The notes beneath the pieces are model-generated. The model ran no database searches. It was given only the letters and a program-made list of their open reading frames with translations, and was not told the DNA's origin. A DNA stretch of 64,000 nt from Sipunculus nudus. Lineage: Eukaryota > Annelida > Sipuncula > Golfingiida > Sipunculidae. This document shows, in pieces, positions 1 through 12,849 of the stretch. A program made the translations under genes and the position numbers. The stretch's first letter is position 1. Each line of letters begins with the position of its first letter. The stretch lies in NCBI GenBank assembly GCA_026874595.1, contig CM049311.1:46195676-46259675 (forward strand), in the 5' to 3' direction.

Positions 1-2500
1 AGCCTGTGCAATGTGGGATCGGCGCCTGTCGGTTTATTAATTTATACGTCCAAGAATGTATCTTTATCTAATGATCATCAGATATGGTAATACACCCCGT
101 TAAGGACAAGAACAGTCTACATTCTTACTACAAACCTATCGCTATGGACAAACCAGCAGGTTGTGGCTGCTTAAGGAGACTGGTCTGTTTACTGTTTATG
201 TGGACCCAGTCATGCTTATAAGTAACGAACATTAGTCAGAAATCCTGGTTGACTCCCTAACAAGGTAAAGGATGCTATTATGTGCCACTGGCCCGGACGT
301 TTGCCTGTCCCCCATTTGTGTGATCTGCAAATTAAATGTTACATGTGCCATGAAAATCCCCAGTAATCAACAATTGACGTGTTCTCCTGACCTTCATGAT
401 CTCGGCCAATGGTTCTTTTAACATCACCTAAGCCAGTGCCTACAGGTATTCACATTTTATTATTTTGAATCATAATTTGTGCCCCGGTGCAACACATGTA
501 CTCACTCCATGTCTGGTTTATACATATACCCACAACTGACAGATAATATACTGCGCCGTAGGCTTTATGTTCGATAACCCTTTGTATCAGAAATCGGAGC
601 GCCACCTTGTGCCCGTATCGAGGAATACAAAACAGAGCTGCTATTAGCAGTCCAATTTATACACAGAGCCCTCAGTACTGTTGTTAATGGGTTCGCTTGC
701 TATGGTTCAAGTTGGCTCTAGCCATCGCACAAGGTGGCATTAAAAATATTGTTAGATATTTGATATGTTTAGCATAATCTCAAACACAGGTGACAGAATG
801 GTGACATTAAAAATTGTTAGATATTTTATATATTTAGCATAATCTCAAATAAAAGACACAGAATGGTGGCCATGGTGTCTTAGGAAAATACTCGTTTTGT
901 CTGCTGGCTTCATTGCATTCAGGCCGTAATTGTTATAAAGGACACATACGCTGCAATTTTTCTTGCTTTTGTTACCTTGTTAATTTTAAGTAACAAAATT
1001 TCAGAGGAAAATGATTCATATCAAAATTTAGTCATAAAGTGTTTAAAGAAAACCTCAGGCTGATTAACTGATGCTATATAAGTAAATTTTTATACTGCCC
1101 CGTGTCCTGGTGATCAGAATCGGACAAGCGCGCCATCTGTCGGTGTCACTTTACATGTTCAACCTAATTTTTACCAGAGGTCGCTTTGCTACATGCAAGC
1201 GCCACATTCACCACATCGTGGAAGTTAGTGCAACAGCACGATTACAGCATTCCCCAAAGTCTCCCATTTCGCTGCGATATCGTTCAGTTTTTCATACATC
1301 TTGATCCAATAAATGGGTAGGTTATATATTTTAATAAACATAATAAAGCACAGTTACTACGTTTTACAAACAGCAGGCCTAGGATCCAATCACAAAGGAA
1401 GGAAATGGGAGTAAAAAAACAAGTACTTTTTTTTCAGAATCGGTAATACCTTAGAATCAATCTTACAGTCCCTTCCCTTGTAAATGAAAATATAATAACT
1501 TCTGTTAGAATTGCTAATCCACAAAACGTCTTACATTGCTGGCCTTAAGACATCATTAACAGGTCATACATGTTACTTTTTTACCGCCTCCATTTTTTAA
1601 TGCTAACTTAACTACATGTACGTACATCTGCAGAATTCCATTCCGGTCTCGGACTACATGACAGGGCAGTATCACACGCTTCCTCTCATTTTATATCCTG
1701 GTCCTGTGACTACTGTATTGCTGGCCAATACATAGGAAACCTTGAAAGGCGCACTCGTTTGTAAGTGAAACACGACCATTGGGCGTTAAGTAGAGCGCTC
1801 ACCCTGGGTGGGGGCCGACCAGGAAAAATCTCACTGAAACAGGATATTCCTATCACTGATTTACAGGGGCTTGGTGGTAGTTAGCAGTGACAATTTAACG
1901 GACTGAGAATGACTGATTTCTTTGTTCTTACACCTGTAGTATGTCAATGGATGTAGGGTTGGTGCAACACAGGTTCACCATTAAGGGGTCGTCTCAACTC
2001 TGGCATAACCAGGTTTAGGTTTGCTTGCTGCTGTCTGTATTTATGTATGAGAATTTTCGATAATGGAACATATCTGCAGCAAATGTCGCAAACATAAACG
2101 ATGTGTCGAGTTACGCATTGATAATGGTTTTTATTGTACTGATTGTGCCTTTGAAAATTGTCCCCAAAGGTGTATATCTTTCTCTGACGACATTTAACTG
2201 TAAACATTTTAGTGATCAGAAATGTAAATATGTAAAGAGTATCTTTGAGAGGCCTGATATTCTTTTCTCGCAGGAACATTTTTAAGTCACTCTAGCCAGT
2301 TCAATAAAAAAATGGCTTTGTTGTTTTCACATGTTCCATAGCTATGGATGAAACAGTGCCCGTGGTAGGATGACCTCATGGTGGCTCTGGTATAATCTGG
2401 TATAATAGTCCTAGGGATGGATTAATAACCAATATTATGTGCAACACACGTAATAAGTACTTGGGAAATGTCAAATATGTTAAGAAAAAACAACTTTCAA
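1..2500. other. Intergenic, no gene recognised
   Basis: Only short ORFs (up to 111 codons) that overlap on both strands and resemble no family I know. The one internal structure is a direct duplication of about 67 bp (roughly 733-799 and 800-867, both beginning ggtg.cattaaaaat). Confidence 0.5.
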
Positions 2501-3079
2501 GGATAATATATGTAAAGAAACTTTAGCAACAAGTCTGGTTATTAAGAACAAATCTGAGTTCTGGGTAAAACTTGCATCCCAGAGAATATTGATTGGGTAA
2601 CTGAAGATTTGAACAGAGCAAATAATTTTAAAGAAAGAAATCGGATGAAATGGATACAATTATTTCAAATATTATTGAAAGTATGACAAAATAATGTTGT
2701 GCAGTGAAATTGGAAGGAACTCATTTGCATCTTGTTACTGTAAGAATTGTTCTGCATGCCATCTGTAAGTTGAAACCAGGAAAAACAGATGTCACCAGAA
2801 ACTTGTATTCTGACAGTAATTTTATATATAGCATTTATTAACTCTGTGTTTTGATTTCTGTTCTGTTGTCTGTTATTATGGTGCAAGGAAAAGTGCCACA
2901 AGAAATGATAAATGGTACTATGGTTCCAATACCAAAAATTAAAGCAAGTCGGATAATTTTCGTGCCATAACATAAAGCAGTATATTAGGAAAGATTTTTT
3001 ACCAGATTGTGTTGGATGTGTTCAGAGAAATGTTTTGGACGTCTGATTTTCAATTTGGTTTTAAAAATGGGTTATCTAC

Positions 3080-3878
3080 CAGGGTTGGGGCCAGGTACTT
3101 GTACCTGTACCTGTACCTAGGTACACATTTCAGAGTACCTGTACTTGTACCTGCTTGTCATGAGTAGGAAGTACCTTGTACCTGTACCTGTACCTTGAGC
3201 TTAAGTACCTGTAACTGGTACAAGGTACTCCAGGTACATTTTCATATTTTAATTTTTTTTCGTTTTTTACTCTTATAGTATTCAATTTGGTTACCTGTAG
3301 TGTAAAACAATCAGCAAGCCATCATTGTGATAAACTGCTCATGTTGTTGTTGTTTGTGAATGTATGATGTCAAACTGTACTTGGTGCACTTAATGGACTT
3401 TCAGTACACTTGAATACCATGTTTCTGAACTGATTGTGTTATACTGTACTTGGTGCATTTAATGAACTTTTAGTACAAAAATATCATGTTTGTGAAGTAT
3501 GGTGTCATACTGTACTAGGTGTTATTAATGGACTTTCAGTACACTTGAATATCATGTTTGTGATTGTATGGTGCCATACAGATAATAAGTTCTTATGAAA
3601 TGTACTTTAGCACATGACTTCAGTATATTGTTCGATAGAATCAAGTCATGTTAACTTGCATTTACGTGAATTTTATGCCGCTACTATTATCCGTAAAAAC
3701 GTCTTTTAGGTGATCCAAAATTAAATGTACTTGTACCTGTACCTAAGTACTTTCTAAAGTACCTGTACCTGTACGTAGGTACTCTTTGAAAATCAAGTAC
3801 CTGTACCTGTACCTGGCCAATTCACAAGTACCTGTACCTGTACCAAGGTACTTTCACTTGTCCCTGGCCCCAACCCTG
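3080..3878. mobile_element. Non-autonomous hAT-like element with TIRs and 8-bp TSD
   Basis: The ends are inverted repeats: cagggttggggccagg at the left and cctggccccaaccctg at the right. The flanks are ttatctac (3072-3079) and ttatctgc (3879-3886), an 8-bp target duplication with one mismatch. CAGGG...CCCTG ends plus an 8-bp duplication are hAT-superfamily hallmarks. Inside both ends lie inverted runs of the GTACCT hexamer, and the centre (about 3360-3575) holds roughly three degenerate 68-bp direct repeats. There is no transposase. It sits in the reverse-transcriptase relic, so it is the younger insertion. Confidence 0.85.
3093..3235. repeat. Degenerate GTACCT hexamer repeat, left arm
   Basis: Repeated gtacctgtacct with gtactt variants, inside the left end of the hAT-like element. 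A mirrored arm lies at about 3728-3852. Because GTAC is itself palindromic, the arms can pair with each other or with themselves. Confidence 0.8.
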
Positions 3879-4307
3879 TTATCTGCCACTGCATGCACTT
3901 TTCAGTGAGCGAAGTTTTATCTTTTCATAGGAATCAAGACACCCCAGTGATATGCATCATGTTGGATGCATCTTGAGTCTTTTGACCGTGTGGAATATAG
4001 CTCTCTATTTGCAAAGTTATTGAAAAAGAACATATGTCCAGTGTTATAAAGGGTAATTATGACTATGCATACGCGACAGCAACTGAGGGTTTGATAGAAC
4101 TCGATTGTTTCTGGTAACTTCAGCGTAGGTATAATCGGAAAAAAAACAAGATGGAGTTTTTTCACCTATAATGTTTTGTGTATATATGGATGGTCCACTA
4201 TTGCAGTTGAAAGACTCTGGTGATGGTTTTTGATATAGGACCACATTTTGCAGGTGCATTTTCATATGCTGGTGATATGTGCCAATAATGCGTGTACACA
4301 CAGCATT

Positions 4308-4462
4308 GATAACATCTCGAGATCTCGACATAAATTTCGCAAAATATTTAGAAAGCAAAACAAAAATTTTAGGAAGCAACAAAAAATATATCTTGCAAAA
4401 AAAAATTCAGGAAGCAAAAAAAATAAATATACTTATATATCTCGAGATCTCGAGATTTCATC
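4308..4462. mobile_element. MITE-like copy with CTCGAGATCTCGA ends (copy 1)
   Basis: Begins aacatctcgagatctcgaca and ends near atatctcgagatctcgagat. The interior is A-rich, with repeated ggaagcaa and ttttgc segments. A related copy lies at 5046-5215 in the opposite orientation. No coding capacity. The superfamily is not determined. Confidence 0.6.
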
Positions 4463-5045
4463 ATGATTTTCCTTCGGCCAAATGCCCTGCTTTGATCTTA
4501 AAATCACTATTCACCTGCCTTATTTATAGAATCTTGGTTATACCGGCTAACTCTGCATATACATATTAAAGAAGTGAAGATAATCCTTGCAGGGAAAGGG
4601 TCTTATGACGCCACTTTCGCGTATAAACATTTTATCTACAGGCTACTTGTACACAAGGTGTTTTAGCAAGTGTTAACATACAGATAAAAACATGTAACCG
4701 AGTTATTGAAAGATCCCTAGTTGATGTTCGTTAGAGCATGTGAAGCAATGCAATATTTCTCTGTTAACTGAAGCCAGATGTATCCGCCGGAAGTCTTTCT
4801 ATTACGATCGGTGGCCTTTTCTGCACCCCCCCCCCCCCCACCCACCCCGACCCATGTTATAAACACGTGGTTATAAACAAAAGGCACCGCCTTTACCCCT
4901 TTGGATTGGCTCATTTTTATGAAAGGTTCAATAGATTTGTTTATTTGACAGACATAGAAGTCGGTCCCTTTAACTTGGTTTAACTTTACGTCAATCAAGC
5001 ATCGAATGGTTCGTACAATGCCCACGTGGACCTTTTTATTTATTT
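4463..5045. other. Spacer between the two inverted MITE-like copies
   Basis: No gene recognised. Contains a C-tract at about 4826-4839. The short ORFs here are AT-driven and unsupported. This segment may be part of one larger foldback element whose arms are the two flanking copies. Confidence 0.4.
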
Positions 5046-5215
5046 TTATCTCGAGATGTTAATTCGAAATCTCTATCTATATAATTTGTTTTGCCTCCTT
5101 TTTTTGCAAGATATATATTTTTTTTCCTCCTAAATTTTTTTTCGATATATATATATTTTTTGCTTCCTAATTTTTTTTGGGTGCAATTTTATGTCGAGAT
5201 CTCGAGATGTTATCA
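5046..5215. mobile_element. MITE-like copy, inverted (copy 2)
   Basis: Ends with tttatgtcgagatctcgaga followed by tgttatcatgg, the reverse complement of the start of copy 1. The interior is T-rich, with gcttcct and tttgcaagatata segments matching copy 1 in reverse. Together with copy 1 it forms an inverted pair about 0.9 kb long. Confidence 0.6.
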
Positions 5216-5660
5216 TGGAACTAATCAGTTTAAGAGATGGTTTTTCAGGACTGCAATAATTTACTTATGGGCATTTAAAGAATGCACTGATATATAATGG
5301 CAATCATCACATAATACAAAAGATACCACGTCAGTGGTACCTAACAGACATTTTATCTCTCCAGCTGAATTGAGTGTATTTTTTCATAATATATTTTGCA
5401 CTGCGCTGACTGTTGTATTTTGAAGTACAAAAAATGTTGTACAACACTCTGTATTTGTACGAATAAACATTTATTATTATTATATATTTGTTTTGATGAC
5501 CTGGTCTCTATATTGGCCTTCATTTCAAGAGAAATACTGTGAAAGATGGATTGTTCCACACGTGTTTATTTATCACGGTTATCATTATTTTTCCATATTT
5601 AAGAGGTTCCATCTAGAACTTTATCATATTTTATACATATATATATATATGTTTGTATGT
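5216..5660. other. No gene recognised
   Basis: AT-rich sequence with a short TA run at 5639-5650. Nothing supported on either strand. Confidence 0.4.
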
Positions 5661-5740
5661 GGTTGAGGAATTGACGGGATATGTTTATTTGGTTGAGGAA
5701 TTGACGGGATATGTGTGTTTGGTTGAGGAATAGATCTATA
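5661..5740. repeat. 30-bp tandem repeat, about 2.7 copies
   Basis: ggttgaggaattgacgggat recurs at 5661, 5691 and 5721. The third copy is diverged. Confidence 0.85.
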
Positions 5741-6268
5741 TGTCCTTTTGCACAAATGAAATGTAATGATAATACAACTTGGCGCACATTTTAAACCGAA
5801 TGTATAATTATCTTCCATTTACAGTGTATCCGGTAACAATACCTGAGGAACGTTTATAGTGTCTTTTTTATAGTACAAGCATAGCAATGTTCTGCTGTAT
5901 CAGAGGTTTCGGACGGGGTCATGCACTCAGGGTGGGGTCACGTGATACACCTGCAACAGCCGTCGTCATTAACAGAATTTTATGGATAGGGGCAGGAATT
6001 ATTACAGCTCCATCTGGTCACTTATTTTGCCATTGGGAGGTTTTGGGGAAGACTAGTCATATAGAAAGCACATCGGGACACATAGGGGTGACATGGCGAT
6101 GTGTGAGCATGCTTTATATAACTATCAGTGTATCTATATTGAGCCTATAGCCAGAGGAACCCAAAGATCCTTGAACCTTACACACGCCTAACCAATGACG
6201 GCAGATTATCATTTCTACACATTTTCCATGTGAAATTTTACATCTGCATGTCTGGTCAAGCTAGATAA
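5741..6268. other. No gene recognised
   Basis: An 87-codon + strand ORF (5887-6150) lies here but has no recognisable motif, splice context or homologue I can name. Confidence 0.4.
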
Positions 6269-6269
6269 A

Positions 6270-6558
6270 ATATCAACATTACCCATCTGACATGACGTAA
6301 CGTATCAACATTACCCATCTGACATAACTTGTAATATCAAAATTACCCATCTGACATCACGTGAAATATCAACATTACCTATCTGACATCACGTAAAATA
6401 TCAACATTACCTATCTGACATCACGTAAAATATCAACATTACCCATCTGACATCACGTAAAATATCAATATTACTCCACTGACATCACGTAAAATATCAA
6501 CATTACCCATCTGACATCACGTAAAATACCAATATTACCCATCTGACATCACGTAACC
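6270..6558. repeat. 32-bp minisatellite, about 9 copies
   Basis: The unit reads atcaacattacccatctgac followed by atcacgtaaaat. Copies keep the 32-bp spacing with a few substitutions; the middle copies are the most alike. Confidence 0.92.
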
Positions 6559-6594
6559 TATGTATCAAATATTTAAAAATCAACATGTATTTCA

Positions 6595-6790
6595 AACGAG
6601 ATAAAAACAAAGTGTGCTTGTTGATATGAGACAAAATATTAACTTGATACACATAAGTGTGTTTGTTAAAAAAAGAAGTAATAGTATTAACTTGATACGA
6701 ATAAGTTCGTTTGTACAAAAGAGATCAAACATTAACTTGATAAACAAAAGTGTGCTTGTTCAAACGAGATAAAAATATAAATGCTAAACA
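6595..6790. repeat. About 60-bp degenerate tandem repeat, 3 copies
   Basis: The segment tattaacttgata followed by cataagtgtgtttgtt and a gagataaaaa-type stretch recurs three times with clear divergence. It lies immediately upstream of the long 20-bp array. Confidence 0.7.
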
Positions 6791-6804
6791 TCAGTGACTT
6801 CGTC

Positions 6805-9445
6805 AAACCTAAGCACACTGCCCAGTTACCAACCACTCTGGCCAGTCACCGACCACACTGACCAGACAAACTACCAAATCACTAGCCATACTGACCAGTC
6901 ACCAAACACACTGTCCAGTCACCAACCAGACTGCTCAGTCACTAACCATATTGCTCATTCATCAACCACACTGCTCATTCACTAACCACACTGCTCAGTC
7001 GCTAACCATATTGCTCAGTCATCAACCGCACTGCTCAATCACTGACCACACTGCACAGTCACCAACAACACTGCGCAGTCACCAACCACACTTTGAGGTT
7101 ATAAACCACATTGCTCAGTCATCAACCACATTGCTCAGTCAGCAAGCACACTGCTCAGTCACTAACCTCACTACGCAGTGACCAACCATATTGCTCAGTT
7201 ACAAACAACACTGCTCAGTCACAGACCAAACTGCTCAGTCACCATCCACATTGCTAAGTTATCATCCACACCACGCTGTCACCAACCACACTGGTCAGTC
7301 AACACACATATTGCTCAGTCATCAGCGATATTACTCAGTCATCAACCACACTACGCAGTCACCGACCCCACTGGTCAGTCATCAACCATATCGCTCATTC
7401 TTCAACCTCATTTCTCAGTCATTAACCACACTGCCCAGTCACTAACCATACTACGCAGTCACCAACCACACTTTGAGGTCATCAACCACATTGCTCAATC
7501 ATCAACCTCAAAGCTTAGTCATCAACCACACTGCTCAGTTACCAACCATATTGCTCAGTCATCAACCACACTGTTCATTCATTGAACACACTGTTGAGTT
7601 ACCATCCATATTTCTCAGTCATTTTTCACGCTGCGCACTCACCAACCAAACTATGCAGTCACCAACCACACTGCCAAGTCACTAACCATATTACTCAGTC
7701 ATCAACCCCACTGCGCAATCCCTGACCACACTGCCCAGTTACCAACCATATGGCTCAGTCATCAAACACACATCTCAGTCACTAACCGCATTGCTCAGTC
7801 ATCAACCATATTGCTCAGTCAGAAACCACACTACTCAGATACCAACAACCCTGCTCAGTCACCATCCAAACTGCTCAGTCATTAACCACACTGCGCAGTC
7901 AACGACTATTGCTCAATCATCAACCTCATTACTCAGTCATCAACCACACTGCTCAGTCATCAACCACACTGCTCAGTCACTAACCATACTACGCAGTCAC
8001 CGACCACACTGGTCAGTCACCAACCATATGGCTCAGTCACCAACCACATTGCTCAGTCATCAATCATATTGCTTAGTCACTGACTACATTGCTAAGTTGC
8101 CAACCATATTGATCGGTCAGCAACCACACTGCTCAGATACCAAACACCCTGATCAGTCACCATCCACACTGCTCAGTCATCAACCACACTGCGCAAAAAA
8201 AGACAATATTGCTCAGTCACAACCACACTGCTCAATCATCAACCTCATTGCTTAGTCATCAACCACACTGCTCAGTCACTAACCACATTGCTCAATTATC
8301 AATAAGCAACCATATTGCCCAGTCAGCAACCACACTGCTCAGTCACTAATCACACTGCTCTGTCACCGACCACACGGCTCAGTTACCAACTACATTGCTC
8401 GGTTACTAACCACTTTGCTCAATCATCAACCTCATTGCTCAGTCATCAACCACACTGCGCAGTGACCGACCACACTGCTCAGTCATCAACCACATTGCGC
8501 AGTCACCAACCACACTGCTCAGTCACCAACCACACTTTTCAGTCACCAACCACATTGCTCAGTCACCAACCACCCTACGCAGTCACCGACCATACTGATC
8601 AGTTTCCAACCACACTGTTCACTCACCAACCACACTGCTCAGTCATTAACCACATTCATCGGTCAGCAACCGCACTGCTCAGATACCAACCACCCTGCTC
8701 AGTCACCAAACACACTGCTCAGTCACTAACCACATTGCTCAGTCATCAAAGACATTTTGCAGTCACCGACAATATTGTTCAGTCGCCAGCCACACTGCTT
8801 CGTCACTGACTACACAGCTCTGTCACCATCCACATTACTCAGTCAACGACCACACTGCGCAGTAACTATCTACATTGCTAAATCATCAACCACATTGCGC
8901 AGTCACCGACCACATTGCTCAGCCATAAGCCACACTGCGCAGTCACCGACCACACTGCTTAGTCGCCAACAACACTGTTCACTCACCAACCACATCGCTC
9001 AGTCACCAACCACACTAAGCTGTCACCGACCACACTGGTCAGTTTCCAACCACACTTTTCACGTATCAACCATACTGCTCGGTCACCAACCACACTGCTC
9101 AGTAATCAACCGCACTGCTCAGTCACCAACCACGCTTTCAGTCACCAACCACATTGCTCACTCACAAATCAGTTTGCTCACTCATCAACCACTCTGTTTA
9201 GTCACCAACAACACTGTTCACTCATCAACCACCCTGCTCATTCACCAATCACCCTGCCCACTCGCCAACCATACTGCTCACGAACCACACAGTTTAGTCA
9301 TCGACCACACCGCTCAGTTTCCGACCACACTGTTCAGTTACAAGTCACACTGCTCACTCACTCACCATACTGCTCAATTACCAACCACACTACTCAGTTA
9401 CCAACCACACTGCTCAGTTACAATCACACTGCTCAGACACCATCC
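6805..9445. repeat. 20-bp minisatellite, about 130 copies
   Basis: Consensus tgctcagtcaccaaccacac, repeated almost without a break for 2.6 kb, with single-base variants and occasional indels. Three units make 60 bp, so any frame can stay open; the ORFs in it (for example 253 codons at 8757-9518) are by-products giving Ser/His/Thr/Gln/Pro repeats. There is no start context, splice signal or unique coding flank to suggest expression. Confidence 0.97.
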
Positions 9446-11820
9446 CTATGTTCATGTCTTTCATGTTATTATTGTGAATACTTTTTTGCATTCATCGACA
9501 CCAATCAATATTAACTAAGTATCCTGAAAGGGTTTATTTGTTTAGGATCTTGCACTCATTATGAAAACAAACACTTCACCAAAATCCTGTGTAAGCTCTG
9601 CTGTATCCGGATGATGCTACAGAATCACAATTTATCAGACCAATTAAGCCTTTCATCTTTTAGTTCGGAATGAATAATGCTGAGCCCGTCTGTTCATCTA
9701 AGTATGTACAAACAGAGCGAGTTCATGATGTGGTGGCAGGCCGCGGTTTGTATACACAGGATACATAGTCAAGTGTTGTTAGGACTAACCTCACCTCCGC
9801 CCGGGACCAGCCGATATGAGGATTTGGTGAGCTTCAGTTACAGAGCGCATACCTCCGCTATACACACACACCAATCATCACACTAAATACGCGATTCTAC
9901 ACTAAATGTTTAATGCGTATCCCGCATGAAAGGTGAAACTATATAATCACCAGCTGAAAATGCCAGAATATTGTACTTTAGATAAATTAAATCCCATGTA
10001 CGTGATTACTCTGCATGTGGTAAATTACATGACGAGTCATTGAAAGATCTACAGGGCTACTCGGGAGTCACCTGTTACATGGTACCAGAGCCATGTCGAC
10101 CAAGAATCTCTTGAAACCAAATAAAATGTGTTGAAACAAATATTTCCGTGTTATTTTTGTATTTTCTGTGTAAGGTTATTATATTTATTGTCCAGAGACG
10201 GCCCGGGCCGGCGATAATAAAAATTAAAATGCTCAACTTGGGCTATGAACCACGGAGTCAGAAATTATTGATAGCTCACAATGAAATACTTGAACTTGCT
10301 TAAATCATGAATGCTCCCGTTGGGCCAAACCAGACCCTGCCATGAATTATAGACCCAAAACCAAGGCATGAAAATGAGGAAAATCTGGAGTTAGGGGGAC
10401 ATGTTAGGTTATATAAAATACATACGAGGATCAAAGGAAAGAAGGTGGACGGTGATGATGCCACATTGGTTTTATACCATGGGGTACGCACTCTTAATTA
10501 TATTATAATCCATGGTTATACAGGGGCCATCACAGCTCTGTGATTACTCAATTTAAGTAATGCACATTTACCCTCATTTATGATGGCACACGGTGTGTCA
10601 AACTGTCATGTACCCCATATGAGGCACACAGATGCGTTCAGCTATGTGTCATGAACTAAAGTTATCTAAAGTTATATAAACGTCTTCAAGCCACAGTAGT
10701 TGATTATAAATTGTGTTGTAAGTTAGTTTCTGTTGTTAATTTAATGTGTTTATGAGTAGAAGTATTTGTTGGACCACATTTGTTTCTTTTAGAAGTTGGG
10801 TTTTAATTTTGTGGGAGCATTTGTGCGTGTGTGTCTGTGTGTGTTGGGGGGGGGGGGGGGTCACTTTCATTCTGTTTGCAAAGCGTATAATTCCCTTGCT
10901 TCCCGTAAGATTCAATAATGGCGACTATTAACCTCTAATAAATGCATGCCTTTTCTTATAACGTCACTAGGGTAAGGTTCAAATTTTCAACAAACAAACA
11001 AGAAGTTTTACGAAAGGCCTGCATGGTCTCCACGTTTTTCACACATGGTTAAAATCCTCAAAAATACTTTGTGCATACATTTTCAAAGGTTGGATCCGTC
11101 TGTTTGGTGGAACACGAGCTTTTGTAAAAAATAAATAAATAAAACGAGATTTTTTTCATTTTTTCACCGCAGTCATCGATGAAGTCATCGCTTGTCCTTG
11201 TCATATGAGCCCATGTCACGGGAAGGCAAATCTGTCGCTGTCGTCGAACATACCATCAGCTGATACATTTGTAAATCCCTTTGGCTGCGGCTGCACGTGA
11301 TGCTATATCAAACATGTTTAACTGCTAATTACGTCACAGTTACTATTTTATAACCCAAGTGTAATTTGTTTTGTCGTAGTTATGGAAATCATTTTGTGAA
11401 AGCAATTCTATAGGAAGTTTAGATAACACACGAGACAAACTATAGTGCAAACAGCCTTTTGTATATCGTTGCTTTGAGGTAGGTAAAGTGTGTTTACTTG
11501 TTTGCCTTGTTTTTTAATGGAACAATTAATCTCTAATCTGCGTTAGGAATTTGAATAATGTGATTGAAAAATTAGATACTAATTATAAAAAATGTATCAG
11601 CTAAAATCACTCTCATCCTTGGCATACATTAACTGTTTGGTGGACTCTCGTCATTACACTAATGAGGCTTCCCAGTGGTATCCCTGGTCACAGTGTATCA
11701 GGAGGGAGAAGGTATCTACAAGAGAATACACAAAAAAATACACACACAAAAAAAATTGAAATCTACATTTTAATGAATACAAGCCTCCATCATTCACTTA
11801 TTCCCAGGCCCATATTCCCA
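9446..11820. other. Intergenic, no gene recognised
   Basis: Contains a TG/G-rich microsatellite at about 10825-10861. Short ORFs only. No repeat family identified. Confidence 0.45.
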
Positions 11821-11844
11821 GGTTCTTTAGTGCGGGTGCTTTTC

Positions 11845-12014
11845 CATGTACGCGTTTTGCGAGCGTTTGCCGCGCGGCTGCCGCGTGGCGAAAATCCAAC
11901 CAGTTAAAATGTCATGTGCTATTTCCATGTATGCGATAGTCGCGCGGCAAACGCACGCGTCAGTTTTGGAATCCAGCATTGCTGGATTTCTGCGTTTGCC
12001 GCGCGGCAAACGCA
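11845..12014. repeat. GC-rich cluster of inverted repeats
   Basis: The motif gcgtttgccgcgcgg occurs forward near 11866 and reverse-complemented near 11940 and 12004. The last copy forms a perfect 24-bp palindrome at 11991-12014, whose half-site is tgcgtttgccgc. A second small palindrome, ccagcattgctgg, lies just before it. The GC content contrasts sharply with the flanks. Probably a foldback or MITE remnant; boundaries not resolved. Confidence 0.7.
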
Positions 12015-12849
12015 TGGGAACTCCGCCTAAATGACGTCACATGTGGGGTTTCCTCGTACTCGTAAGTTGAAGTCCGTGCAGATGTGTCAGGCTAGCACCC
12101 TAGACTTTAGATTTGTGACTATTCCTTGATGACGTTCCGAGATCCAGGTAATGTGCCTGATCCACACCAAAATCTAATCGACACTTTACTGGATTATTGC
12201 TGAAATAACTAGAAAATATCATGAGTTTCTGTTCATTATTGAGATTCGCGCGAGTTATTTTGTGAACAAACACACACACGCGGAGGAATAAAGCGTTCCA
12301 GTGCAACTCTCTCTTGCATTCAACTCTCTGTTACCCTTCTAGACTATAGAGAGTAATACAGAGTAAATACAATAAACTATAGCAATGCGGAAAGCGATAG
12401 GGAGGGGCCTGGAAACAGTTTCTGCGAAGCCTCAGTGAATTACTCATGGGGTGTTATCATTTACTGCATGCACTGGGTACACAGGCTGATGTTCCCATAG
12501 TTTCAGTATTAAAGTTCCGTGCACGCTGAAAGGTTTGAATACACAGGATGGGGTAATGAAAAGCAAATTACAGTGAAATGGATAAGCTGACATAAATACA
12601 CTGGCATCATCATGGATGTAGATGTTAATTACCGACGCCTACGCTATAAATCACCAAATACCAAGTGATTCAGGGCCCCTGACAACCTCCCCGTGCATTG
12701 GAAAAGATTCTGATATACTTTTGCTGCATTGCAAATCGAAAATGATGACTTATTCACATACCATGTATATTACATATCCATGGGGTTTATAGTGTATTCT
12801 ACTTGATATTTTCGGTATATGTCAATATTACATTCTATTACCGTGTGCT
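12015..12849. other. No gene recognised
   Basis: Unremarkable AT-rich sequence. The ORFs here are short and unsupported. Confidence 0.4.

Larger units (their letters stand above)
2580..4310 (+). pseudogene. Non-LTR retrotransposon reverse transcriptase relic, interrupted
   Basis: Decayed reverse-transcriptase domain of a jockey/CR1-type LINE; the start is uncertain. Reading across frames gives the family motifs in order: a KLKPGKTD block near 2765-2790, VPQEM...MVPIPK near 2895-2940, QFGFKNGLST near 3050-3080, then, after an inserted element, SFDRVEYSSLFAKLLKKN near 3975-4030 (motif A) and AGAFSYAGDM near 4248-4280. The last is the catalytic YADD motif with its first Asp replaced by Gly. Several stops and frame changes separate the blocks, so it cannot encode an active enzyme. 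The GLST/SATA junction is exactly where the hAT-like element sits. A MITE-like sequence ends the recognisable part near 4310. Family placement below non-LTR RT is uncertain. Confidence 0.75.

Noticed and set aside
6951-9518. Series of + strand ORFs up to 253 codons
   Set aside because: They are readings of the 20-bp minisatellite; stops are absent simply because the unit lacks them.
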